Of a stretch of 64,000 nt of DNA, positions 1-9,790 are shown one piece after another. The position numbers and the translations under genes were made by a program. Below the pieces are notes generated by a model. The model made no database searches and was not told where the DNA came from. It saw nothing but the letters and a program-made list of their open reading frames with translations. How positions within the stretch are numbered: the first letter of the stretch is position 1; the number at the start of each line of letters is the position of its first letter. Source of the DNA: Allium sativum. Its lineage: Eukaryota > Streptophyta > Magnoliopsida > Asparagales > Amaryllidaceae. The stretch spans positions 250,140,427-250,204,426 of the forward strand of contig CM060910.1 of assembly GCA_030737875.1 (NCBI GenBank), given 5' to 3'.

Positions 1-251
1 CACAAAACTGATAATTTAAAATTTAAGAGGTATGTGAGATTCAGAACATCAAGTATTTCAGATGATTTCAAACAAATAGATTTCAACCATAAAATGGTCA
101 TGAATATAAGATGAATTTCTAGATGTATCACTGTAATTCAAGTCAATTCAAAATATCCAAGCCAATCTGAAAAATAATGAAATTATCACAACTGATAAAT
201 ATTGGTGTGCTGTAATGAGTATAATATTTCATGCTTTTCTAAAATGGATTA
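1..251. other. left flank of element A, older repeat DNA
   Basis: AT-rich sequence without a usable reading frame. Its last five bases (247-251, GATTA) match 22715-22719 on the far side of element A, so this stretch was once continuous with the DNA after 22719. It is therefore inferred to be part of the minus-strand copia element F or its surroundings. Nothing else is recognisable. Confidence 0.6.
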
Positions 252-706
252 TGTAACACCCCATAATTTTATAACATTAAAATTCACAAATTAAAGTATA
301 CTTAATTTTTAGAAGAAGAATTAAGTGAATGGGTTGCGCTATTATGTTCGTCTCAAAAATTTTGGGTCAAGATAGACATTTGGTTTGCATAAAATGGATG
401 ACTTATGAAGAAGTTATCAAGCCTTGAAGTTTGAATGCATATGAGAGAAATATATATATATATATATATATATGGAAAAAATTATTCAAGAAAAGCTCAA
501 AATAGCGCATTGGGAGGGGGAATAGCCGAACCGCACCATTTTTGGAGTCGACCCGAGCTTTGCTGGGTCGACTAGGGGTCGATCCAGGGTGTTTGGCTGT
601 CAACCCGTGGCCCGATTCGCCCTAAGGGCTGATGTGGCATTTGAGTGGTCCTGATGGTTCTGGTTATCCCTAGGTTTATCCGACGGCTCTTATTAAATTA
701 AACTTC

Positions 707-714
707 TATAAAAA
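707..714 (+). promoter_or_regulatory. TATA box of A 5' LTR
   Basis: TATAAAAA, followed about 30 bp on by a C/A-rich start region (CTCCTAAACCCC). The same motif is at 20096-20103 in the 3' LTR. Position and context fit the RNA polymerase II start of the element. Confidence 0.6.
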
Positions 715-1069
715 CACTCCTAAACCCCTAACCCCAACCACATTAATTCATAACAAGAGTCGCCATGCCGTCAATAGAGAACCTAGAGTAGCCGCCATAC
801 ACTTTCAACCCGAAAGCAAGATAGAAGCTTGAATCAAAATCAAATCAAATCTAAATAACGATTAGTATACATCAAAGGCGAGCAATTCAGTTTCAGAATA
901 CAGATCCCAGAAAGACAAGACTATTCTTTTTAATTGTGAGTATGATAGCTTTCACAAAATAATTAGTTAATTTAATTATGATAAGATATAATTGGGATTA
1001 TGAGAATATGATTTTGAATCATGTGATGTAAATTATATGTATGTTTGTGGTGTTGAATCATATGTTTGT

Positions 1070-1530
1070 CTTATGCAAGTTGGATCATATGTTAGTTCTT
1101 ATGTGAATCTTACGCAAGTTGAATCATATATCTTATGCAAGCTTGTGATGATTAGATCATATATTCATGCATGAATCTTATGCAAGTTTGGGTTGTTAAA
1201 ATATATATGAGACATGTATATGCATATGCTAGTTTATGTGACATTAACCTTTATGTCTAGATCCGTATGCTTCATATGCAAGTTTACATCTTTATGTTTA
1301 GACCCATATGCAAGTTTACATCTTTATGTTTAAATCTATATGCAAGTTTACATCTTTATGTTTAGATCTATATGCAAGTTTACATCTTTATGTTTAGATC
1401 CATATGCAAGTTCACACCTTTATGTTTGGATCTATAGCAATACATAAGTTATGCAAGTTTATGCCCATTACCTATGCTAGTTTTGTAGCATATGCTAGTT
1501 TGAATGAAATTCATATGCAAGTTATTGGCT
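1070..1530 (+). repeat. TATGCAAGTT-type repeat block in A LTR
   Basis: Imperfect tandem repeats of about 28-30 bp, each containing ATATGCAAGTT followed by TACATCTTTATGTTTAGAT. The same block recurs at about 20455-20915 in the 3' LTR, and a related shorter-period array fills the middle of element B's LTRs. Each unit carries ATG triplets, so the unspliced leader is full of upstream start codons. Confidence 0.8.
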
Positions 1531-1871
1531 ATGTAATCTTATGTCATGATCCTTAGATCTATTTTATGTGTTATGTGATGTTATTTTTCTTTTTATAAGT
1601 TAGACTATTTGCGAGTCTAACATATGTCATATGAAAACGTACGAATAGCGTGGAGATGATGGGATAATATTGAATATACATAAATTGTGAATTGGCATAA
1701 AATGGCCTTAAAAGGCATATAATTAATTTGATACATTAATTGGCATAATTGATATTTATGGACATAATTTTAAGAGACAGTTATGGACATAAATAAATTT
1801 GGAATTTATTGAAAAATTTGAATAGGGATATTAATCCAATTTGGGGTTAAATAAAGAATTGTAATAATTAT

Positions 1872-2100
1872 CCGCCTAAGACACGAGGTTAGACTCTTTT
1901 GTGGTGTAAGACTGCCCGGACCCGCCCGGCAAATCCAGCAGCCACAAATGCCAGTCTAATGTGAGAGGTCAAAGGCATGAATTAAATGCGTAACAATTGT
2001 AAAGACACGAGGTTAGGCTCGTTTGCAGTATAAGACTTCCCGGACCCGCTTGGCAAATCCAGCAAACGCAAATGTCAACCTAATGTGGGAGGTCTTTACA
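1872..2100 (+). repeat. tandem pair of hairpin modules (A LTR)
   Basis: Two copies of a roughly 100 bp module starting GACACGAGGTTAG and ending in an AATGTG(A/G)GAGGTC box. Copy 1 has outer arms TTAGACT/AGTCTAA (1889-1895, 1953-1959) and inner arms TTTGTGG/CCACAAA (1898-1904, 1942-1948). Copy 2 has outer arms TTAGG/CCTAA and inner arms TTTGC/GCAAA (2022-2026, 2068-2072). The loop holds a C/G-rich core (CCCGGACCCG). The same fold occurs in B and D with other arm sequences. Confidence 0.75.
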
Positions 2101-3250
2101 AGGTTACGGTTCTAATGAATTAAGTAACACTTAACCAGATAAACATGTGGTGGGGCATGGGGGGTTAAGTGGGTGCCTTGGGTGGCATGTGAAATACGAT
2201 TAGATTCACTTAACCAAGATTGAAACATGTAAGAAGACATGAATAAAACTGGAGTTAAGTGGGGAAACCTTAGTGGGGACCAAGCATAGGTGTAAGGCTT
2301 GTGTCAAGCATGAGGGCCCTTTTCAAACTAGTAACCCATTAAGTATTTTTGTGAGCTCGACCCAAGTCAAGGACGGGACACGCTTACTGGGTTTGATAGT
2401 AAGAGGTCAAAACGGGTTAGCGGTGAGTGGGCTTGGGCTGGTAGTTAAGACGTTGTTGCATCGTGTAGATATAAGTCGTGCATCTTTGGTGGTATCGGGT
2501 TGCCACTTTGGGGAGTGATACACCCCACTGTGAGACCAGCACAGGTATCTACGAGTTAGGGAGCCGATCGAAATGGGGTAGTGGGTACAACTAGTGGAGA
2601 CAAGGGCAGACAACACCTATGAAGGCATCTAGGGATACACGAAACTACCATTATCATTATTAAGTTCTGTAGGAGGGATCAAATTTTAGGATGACTAGTG
2701 GTGGTGCAGTATAGTAATTATCCTATAGTGATTAGGAACGAGATTAACGCCAGAATATTCCTCTTATTTGCTTTGTCATGCCTTATCCTAGTTACTTTAA
2801 TAATTATATTGTTAAAGTTATTATACTCGCCAGACTTTATGTCTGAACCCCTTGTTTTCGCTTCTTTTCTTCCTTTCCCCCCCAGGTTCTCAGGGTGGGA
2901 CTAGTACTAGTGGAGCTTGATCTCGGATCTCTTTCTCTCTCTTTTGGAAGTGCTTTGATTGTTGGAAGTAAAGTTCAGCTCATCTCTTTTATGGCTACTT
3001 GTGTTGGAGTATATGCTTTTTATTTTATGTACTCTGAAACAATTTATCAGGATGGATATTAAGTGTACTTGGTTTATGAAGTTGTTGCAATCAAACTATT
3101 TCTCCACTGCAATAAAAGTTGTTTTAAATTTTTCAAGTACCGTTATTTATATCTGTCTTATTATATTCTGTTCTATACACTAAATACGCTCCATAGAAGT
3201 TAATGCATTCCCTTTGTGAGTGACATTAATGGACATGGGGGTGTTATACG

Positions 3251-3262
3251 TGGTATTAGAGC
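3251..3262 (+). other. primer binding site of A
   Basis: TGGTATTAGAGC lies two bases after the LTR end. It matches the 3' end complement of initiator methionine tRNA (TGGTATCAGAGC) with one C-to-T change, the usual primer of plant Ty3/gypsy elements. Confidence 0.85.
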
Positions 3263-3455
3263 TAAAGGTTACCAGACCAGATATGAATTTTGAAAAATTA
3301 TTTTTCAAAAAGCATTTTATAAAGAAATACTTTCAAAAGTATGTTTTAAGGAAAGTATTTTCAAGAGAAAAGTTTGTTTTAAAAACATCACCCCCAAGAG
3401 CCACATATCTTTCTTTCGAATTCACCATTTTGAATCTCTTAATTTTCTTTTCAGC

Positions 3456-3762
3456 ATGTCTGGAATTCCCGAGATACCCAAGGGGATACCGATACCAGGA
3501 TGGTTTAGAAGGTATGTGGTAGCTAGGGCCAATGTCGCAGGCCCAGCAAATGCTCCTCCTCCTCCTCCCCATGTTGATACTTTTGCAAAGATATGCAAAG
3601 ATTTTAGGGAAATGGGTGGGAAACCTTTTCACGGATCAGAGACATTTGTTTAAGCTTGAAATTGGCTTAAGGAGGTGGAAGATCTATTTGTTTTTTTCGA
3701 AGTAGAATATGGAAGGAAGGTTCAATTGGATGCTTGGTTAATGAAAGACGAAGCCTTGTTTT
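3456..3762 (+). pseudogene. A gag N-terminal part, split by insertion of B
   Basis: The reading frame starts at 3456 (MSGIPEIPKG) and has a short Trp-Phe-Arg motif, a proline run and then KICKDF. The same opening is seen in element D at 63782, which supports this start. A stop at 3651-3653 interrupts it, but the frame continues afterwards with gag-like sequence up to the B insertion at 3763. The rest of gag resumes at 15036. Across the junction (one copy of GTTTT) there is also an in-frame TAG and a frame change. Gag would form the particle shell in the cytoplasm. This copy cannot make a full protein. Confidence 0.8.
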
Positions 3763-4014
3763 TGTAACACCCCGAATTTTAGTTAATACTAAAATTCACT
3801 AATCATAGGAAAAATAATCTCAGATGTGGGAATTGGGGGTAACGGGCTGCGTTGTTGCGTTCGTCTCGGAAAAATACGCGAAATAGAGTCCGAGTTTTCG
3901 AGAATCGGAGTCCGTATGGCCCGGTTATGGCCCAATGAAGTTTGCAGAAAAATTAAAGTTTAAAACAGATTTAGAAATTTAAAATTAGGATTTGAAAATA
4001 GAACCAGCGGGGTC

Positions 4015-4034
4015 AGGCGGGAAAGTTCCCGCCT
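4015..4034. promoter_or_regulatory. inverted E2F-like sites in B LTR
   Basis: GGCGGGAA and its complement TTCCCGCC sit head to head around an AG spacer in U3, about 215 bp upstream of the TATA box. TTTCCCGC-type sequences are the known E2F/DP binding consensus in plants. Binding here is inference. The 3' LTR copy (about 11526-11545) has one C-to-A change in the right arm. Confidence 0.5.
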
Positions 4035-4040
4035 AACCAT

Positions 4041-4106
4041 GTCGACAGGGCTGTCGACAGGCCTGTCGACAGGGGTGTCGACTTGCCTGTCGACTTGCCT
4101 GTCGAC
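4041..4106. repeat. six GTCGAC palindromes at 12 bp spacing
   Basis: GTCGAC begins at 4041, 4053, 4065, 4077, 4089 and 4101, each within a CTGTCGAC(A/T) unit. The array is repeated in the 3' LTR (about 11551-11617) and has weaker counterparts in the A and D LTRs at the same place upstream of TATA. Confidence 0.85.
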
Positions 4107-4248
4107 AGGGGCGCGGCGTCCAGAAATCTGGGTGCATCAGGTTGGGTTTTAGACTGGCTTGGAGGGCTGGGTTCTAGAGATTTCCTAAATCTGACGGACC
4201 TAAACTAATCTAGGGTTAATCTAAGGGCCTAAAACACTACCTAATCCT

Positions 4249-4256
4249 ATAAATAA
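4249..4256 (+). promoter_or_regulatory. TATA box of B 5' LTR
   Basis: TATAAATA followed by a C/A-rich stretch (GACCCTAACCCTACCC) that fits a transcription start. The identical copy in the 3' LTR is at about 11759-11766. Confidence 0.65.
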
Positions 4257-4539
4257 GACCCTAACCCTACCCTAATTCGTTCATAATTAGATCTTGTAAC
4301 TAAACTATGGCAAAATGAAACTTGATCATGGCCTCCACAAATCAATGAAGAGAGTTGCAAGCTAATCAACCCCTAATCATCTTCTTCTTCATATTTGGCA
4401 ACTAGTTATACTTCATAAGTTTGCTAATCTTGGTTTTGGTGAGTTCCTATGGCTTTAATAATCAATTGTTAAATTGATTATGGTAGGATGTGATAAGACA
4501 TGGCTATGTTTGTGGATAAATGTGTTATTGCAAGTTTGT

Positions 4540-5480
4540 ATGATATGTGATTTGCAAGTTTTATGTTAAATGCAAGTTTAATGCCATGTTTTATGATGCA
4601 AAACACTATGTTGAACATTTATGCATATGTAACATGTTATGCAAACTATATGTGAGAATATATGCAAGTTATATGTAACATGATATGCAAGTTATGCATG
4701 TGATTTTATGCATGCTAAGTATTTGATGTTATGCATGCTAAGTATTTGATTGTATGCATACTAAGTATTGGGTTTTATGCATGTTAAGTGTTTGGGTTTA
4801 TGCAAGTTAAGTGGTGGGTTTATGCATAATAAGTATTTGATTTTATGCATGATAAGTAGGTGGTTTTATGCATGCTAAGTGTTTGGTACTATGCATAAAT
4901 CACGACATGCAAGTTTACCCTTTTAAAAATATGGTGTATACATATGTAAGATGGCACCTTTATATGCTATGCATGTTTACCCTCCTTTAAGATGCAAGTC
5001 ATATATGCAAGTTCGACATATTATGCAAGTTATGCTTACATGCAAGCTCAACATGTTATGCAAGCTATGTGCATGATGTTATGTAAGTTATGTGCATGTT
5101 GTTATGCAAGTTCATATGCAAGTTATGTGTATGTGGGTATGCAAGTTATGTGCATGGTGTTATGCAAGTTAAGTTTATGAGATTATGCAAGTTATGTGCA
5201 TGATGTTATGCAAGTTATGTATATGCTTAAATGCGAGCTTAATGTGATATGCAAGTATGTGAATGCTTATGCAAGTATATGAATGCCCATGCAAGTATGT
5301 GAATGCTTATGCAAGTTATGTGTAGGCTTAAATGCATGTTTAACATGTTATGCAAGTTATGAGAATGCTTATATGCAAGTTCAACATGTTATGCAAGACA
5401 TGTGTATGATAATGTGCAAGTTTGGGTTAAATGTGGTTGGGTTAATATATGCTCATATATGCAAGTTGACATCCTCTTAA
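4540..5480 (+). repeat. TATGCAAGTT repeat array in B LTR
   Basis: Dozens of copies of ATGCAAGTT or ATGCATG variants at short, irregular spacing. The frames it leaves open give Cys/Met/Gln-rich peptides that are artefacts of the repeat. The same array is at about 12050-12990. It lies wholly inside the putative leader intron. Confidence 0.85.
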
Positions 5481-5784
5481 CCCATGACAAAGTTGTATGC
5501 TAAACCCATGATATTTGTGATGATCTTCCCCTTTGTTATGTCATGAAATGAGAACGATTTACGTGGGGAAATGATGGGGTTGGTAAATATGTTAATTAAA
5601 GTATGGTTGGGTATGATTAAGCATACCATAAAAATAAATTAACATAAGTGGGAATTTACCTATTGAGTTAGGTCTACCCCATGGGAATTTACCTATTGAG
5701 TTAGGTCTACCCATGTTATGAAAAACTTGATATTAATTAGGGATAATTAATATGGGGGTGATTAATTAGGAGTAATTAATCGAC

Positions 5785-6008
5785 TAAGACACGAGGTTGG
5801 ACTCATTTGTAGTGTAAAACTGCCCGGACCCGACCGGCCTAACCAGTTGCTACAAATGGCAACCCAATGTGAGAGGTCTTGGCCATAAATTAAATACGTG
5901 ACTAAAGTAAAGACACGAGGTTAGACTCTGTTATGACGTAAGACTGCCCGGACCCTACCGGCTTAACCAGGCGGTCATAACAGCCAGTCTAATGTGGGAG
6001 GTCTTTAT
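5785..6008 (+). repeat. tandem pair of hairpin modules (B LTR)
   Basis: Copy 1 has inner arms ATTTGTAG/CTACAAAT (5805-5812, 5850-5857). Copy 2 has outer arms TTAGACT/AGTCTAA (5921-5927, 5986-5992) and inner arms CTGTTATGAC/GTCATAACAG (5928-5937, 5974-5983). Both loops contain TGCCCGGACC and CCGGC followed by AACCAG. Arms differ from those of A and D yet remain complementary. The pair is repeated at about 13296-13518. Confidence 0.78.
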
Positions 6009-7522
6009 GGGAGATCACGGTCTTAATTAATTAAGAAACACTTAACCATATTAGCATGTAGTGGGACATGAGGGGTTAAGTGGGTGCCTTGGGCGGCATG
6101 TAGTAACTAGTGGGGGTGCCTCGGGTGGCATGAGGAAACTAGTGGGTTGCCTTGGGTGGCAATAGAAAATACGATTAGAATACTTAACCAAAGTGGAACA
6201 TGTAATTAAAACATGGGTAAAGGGTTAAGTAAGTGCTTTGGGTGGCATGTGGAAATCTAGTGGGTGCCCTAAGTGGCAATTGAAATATGATTGATGACTT
6301 AACCAAATCTTAACATGTAAGTGGGCATGACTATATAAGGGGTTAAGTGGGATGCACTAGATAAAAGTGACAAGCTTAAGTAGTAGCTTGTGGGGGCCCA
6401 TTTCAACCAATATCCCAAACGTATCTTTGTGGGCTCGACTCTAGTCGGGTGACGGGACACGCATATTGGGCTTGACTATAAGAGGCCAAACCGGGTTAGC
6501 GGTGGCAATGCGGGACCAACGGGTTTCATATGCGTGTGTGGACCCGGGCTGGTTGGTAAGTCGTTGTTGCATCGTGTAGATATAAAGCCGTGCACTGTTG
6601 ATATTATCGGGTAGCCACTTTAGGGGAATGATACACCCCAATCGTGGGACCAGCACGGGTATCTACGGTAGGGAGCCGATCGCTGGGGAGTAGTGCGTAC
6701 ACCTAATAAAGATAGGGGCAGACGGCACCTATGTAGGGGTACACGAAACTACTGGGTAAGATTACTAAGTACACCTAGTGGAGATAGGGGCAGACGGCAC
6801 CTATGTAGTGGGCTAGGAGTACACGAAACTACTTGGGAAATTTTCTAAGTCTTTAAGTGGGATCAACCTTTAAGTAGGAATTACTCTTGGTGGGTAGAAC
6901 TGGTGTGGTGCAGTGTAGGAATTACCCTTGGGTGGGTAGGTCTGGGGTGGTGTAAGCTAGTAATTATCCTTGGGTGGATAAATACGTCGTTTCGGTTATC
7001 GTAGTACATCCTGTGTTTTGTGGGCTACTTATTGTAGTCATTATCCCCAGAGGTACCGTATCTTGTTTATATCATACCCTAATTACTTTAATGATTGTAT
7101 TGTTAGGGTTATAGGACTCACTCAGACTTATGTCTGACCCCGTTGTTGTTTATCTTTTTCCCAACCCTCAGGTTATCAGAGTGGGCCTAGCACTAGTGGG
7201 CTTGGACCAGACCGCTATATCTATCTTTTGGGGCTTGGACCGTAGAAGTAAAGCTCGGATTATCTTTTCTATTTTGGCTATTATCTATGTAATGGGATTA
7301 TGTACTTCTATTTTATCAGGATGGATATTATGTACTTGACTCTTGTTATGGTTTTGTGATGTAACCAAACATGTTTTGATAATGAAATGATGGTTTAAAT
7401 TTTCAAGTATTACTTATATCTGTCCTGTTGTAATTTTTCTGTTCTATACTCACTAAAAATACTCCACCAAAACTAAGGCATTCCCTTAGTGAGTGACCTT
7501 AGCGGGTGTGGGGTGTTACACG

Positions 7523-7534
7523 TGGTATCAGAGC
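7523..7534 (+). other. primer binding site of B
   Basis: TGGTATCAGAGC, an exact match to the complement of the initiator methionine tRNA 3' end, two bases after the 5' LTR. An intact primer site fits continued mobility in trans. Confidence 0.9.
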
Positions 7535-8430
7535 TTAAGGTTACCAGAACAGATAAATTTTTTAGAAAAACTATTTTCTAAGAATATTTTTGAAAGGAGT
7601 ATTTTCAAAAACATGTCTTTTAATAGAAAAGTTTTTGAAAGAAAAGCATAATCCCCAATAGCCATATATATATCTTTCGAATTCTCCATTTTGAATCTCT
7701 TCCTCTCTCTCATTTTGAGTTTCCCCTCCGCGTATAGATGATCTTTCTAAGATAGATAAGGAAGGAAAACCACTTCAAGGAACTTGGACATTAGTCGGAC
7801 CAGAAGTTGGTTCAAGAAGGAGGAGGACTGGTAGGTACCTATAGGATAGACGATGAGAGGAAGGCTCAAATAGTTGTTTAGTTAATGAAGGATGAAACCT
7901 CATTGGTGGGAGGTTATGAGTGGAGAATAGGGAAGAAGAAGGCTAGTAGTTATCCTTTTGGGAGGAATAGGACACGTTATTGGGATTGTCCAAAGAAGCA
8001 AGGGCAAGGTATGGAATCTTCTGGAGGGTAGTTGTATTCCCTCACAACTAGGGTACCAGATGGGGATATGACCGTCTAGGTTGGAATTTGGATTTCTTTA
8101 TTATCCGATTCAAACTTTATTTGATTCTGATATATCGAGTTCGTTTATCTCACCATTGTTAGTTGAGTCACTGCACTTAGACACCAGTTTGGTAGATGAT
8201 CCCTTAGTTGTTTCAAACCCAATTGGGGCTCCATGATGTGTTTGGGTTTGAAAGTTTCTATACTTAGCATTGAGTTTAGATGTGATGCTTGTTGGGCTTC
8301 ACGGGCTATGGGTTAGTTTTGGGGCATGGACTAGTTATCCAGTAGGGGTGCCGTTCTTGATTTTGAAGGGAGAGTTGTTAGGCTTATGGCCCGCTAGGGT
8401 AACACTCTCGAGATCTCTTGTAATCCCATA
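7535..8430 (+). pseudogene. B gag/protease remnant with large deletion
   Basis: Non-coding leader similar to A up to about 7735, then scattered pieces. Near 7950-8030 there is a residue of the second zinc knuckle and following basic stretch (DCPKKQGQG), homologous to A at about 15570-15600. Around 8110-8350 comes a protease-like segment including FDSD where the active-site Asp-Thr-Gly is expected, and ESLHLDTSL. Most of gag, including its start, is missing. No continuous frame remains. Confidence 0.65.
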
Positions 8431-9090
8431 GAATCTGTTATGCTAAGGTATCTAGAATCGCTTGACACGTCGGTCTAGAGTTTGCGATCTGATAGAGCGG
8501 TCCGGGAATACCCGGATGTGTATGAGGAGGTGAAGGGCTTACCTCCGAAGCGGGAGATTGACTTCCGAATATATCTGGTGGGTAAGGCTAAACCAGTATC
8601 TTGGCCAGTGTGCCACATGGCTCCTCGTGAGAGGAGGGAACTCCATAAGTAAGTAGGCGATTTGCTTGAGAAGGGGTTCATAAGATGAAGTATATCGGAG
8701 TGGGGCGCTCCAGTAGTTTTTGCCACGAAGGCGGATGGGTCCCTCAGACTTTGTGTAGGCTAAAGAGAGCTAAATAAACTCACAAAGAAGAATAGACACC
8801 CATTGTCGAGGATTGATGATCTCTTTGATCAATTAGTGGGTGCCTCAGTATTTTCGCAGTTGGACTTAGTCACGAGGTTTCGTCAGTTGAGAGTGGCTGA
8901 GGATAGTACAGAGAAGACTGCCTTTATGACTCCGGATGATTTTTTTTATGAGTGGCTGGTGATGCCATTGGGTATGACGAACGCCCCCGTATACTTTGAT
9001 GATTTGATAAGAAGGGTGTTCAAGGAGTACCTAAATAAGTTGTGATGGTCTTTGTGGATGACATCTTGGTCTTTTCTAGGAGCAAAGCCA
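8431..9090 (+). pseudogene. B reverse transcriptase remnant
   Basis: Homologous to the reverse transcriptase of A (16090-16760). Visible pieces are the [17 protein letters not shown] segment, [22 protein letters not shown] with one catalytic Asp, and VDDILVF coded at 9054-9071 after a one-base frame change near 9042. Stops occur at several places, for example in the CVG*REL segment near 8760. It cannot give active enzyme. Confidence 0.8.
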
Positions 9091-9790
9091 GTTAGGGAAA
9101 AACGGTGGTTTTGGAGTAAGACTGGCGAGGACATCCAGGTTTGGGACAAGGGGCTTAATTATTTAGCCGTTTTTACTAGTATCATCTCACGTAGGTCGTC
9201 TGAATTCGAAGGAGGTATCCCTTGGGTGTTTGTCTGATATTGGTTTAGGCCTTTGGGGCTTGCATTTGGGGGAATGCCGAGTTCGACTAGGGTGGTCTGC
9301 GTGAGGGATGGATAGTTGTGATGATTTTGGATGATATCCTGGTGGAGAAGAGCATGCCCTACATCTTAGGGAAGTGTTGGAGGCTCTTCGAGCGCATAAT
9401 CTTAGGACAGTAAAAGTGGATGGGATTCTTAGCATCCTATGGGTTTGAGATAGCATATACCCCTGGCAAGGGTAACATGGTAGCGGACACCTTAAGTAGA
9501 AAAAGGGTTGTCCTCGAGTTTGTGGTTCGTTGAACGACGGAGCTTAGAGTTTATTCCTATGTTTGACTTTAGACCTTCCGTTGACTTTGTACCCGGTTTG
9601 CTAGCCTCCTTGGAGGTTAGGCCTACTCTTTTGGGGCTTTGGAGAAGCACAGAGGGACGACCCACAGTTGGTTGAGTTGGTAGAGAAGCTCATAAGGGGA
9701 GAGTCGTCCAGCCATTTGAGTGGGTACACCCTAGACGATAAGGGGTGCTTGCGTAGAAACGGTAGACTTTTGTGTACCGCAAGACGAGGG
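9091..9790 (+). pseudogene. B RNase H remnant, rearranged
   Basis: The first part (9091-9410) is scrambled sequence that includes a second partial copy of the ATGATATCCTGGT block at 9322. From 9415 the end of the RNase H domain is recognisable ([20 protein letters not shown]), as in A at 17400-17475. Stops and small indels follow. The catalytic N-terminal half of RNase H is missing. Confidence 0.7.

Larger units (their letters stand above)
252..3248 (+). repeat. 5' LTR of element A
   Basis: A 2997 bp repeat matching 19640-22714. From left to right it has a U3 with GTCGAC/GTCGAT palindromes near 547-583, a TATA box at 707-714, a leader with a GTGAGT motif at 936, a block rich in TATGCAAGTT-like repeats (about 1070-1530), two hairpin modules (1872-2100), an inverted ACTTAACC/GGTTAAGT pair, a GGGAGCCGATCG block near 2561, a small hairpin at 2831-2845 and a pyrimidine tract ending in AG at 2885. 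The terminal bases here are TTATA instead of TTACA. Confidence 0.93.
3763..7520 (+). repeat. 5' LTR of element B
   Basis: Near-identical to 11274-15030. It contains an inverted pair of E2F-like sites (4015-4034), six GTCGAC palindromes at exact 12 bp spacing (4041-4106), a TATA box (4249-4256), a GGTGAGT donor-like motif (4438), a long TATGCAAGTT repeat array (about 4540-5480), two hairpin modules (5785-6008), ACTTAACC/GGTTAAGT inverted pairs, the GGGAGCCGATCG block, a small hairpin (7123-7136), and a pyrimidine tract ending in CAG at 7171. Confidence 0.95.

Noticed and set aside
4992..5480. Cys/Met-rich open frames (also 12502-12990) as small secreted proteins
   Set aside because: They are translations of the TATGCAAGTT repeat array inside the B LTRs, with no start context or family.
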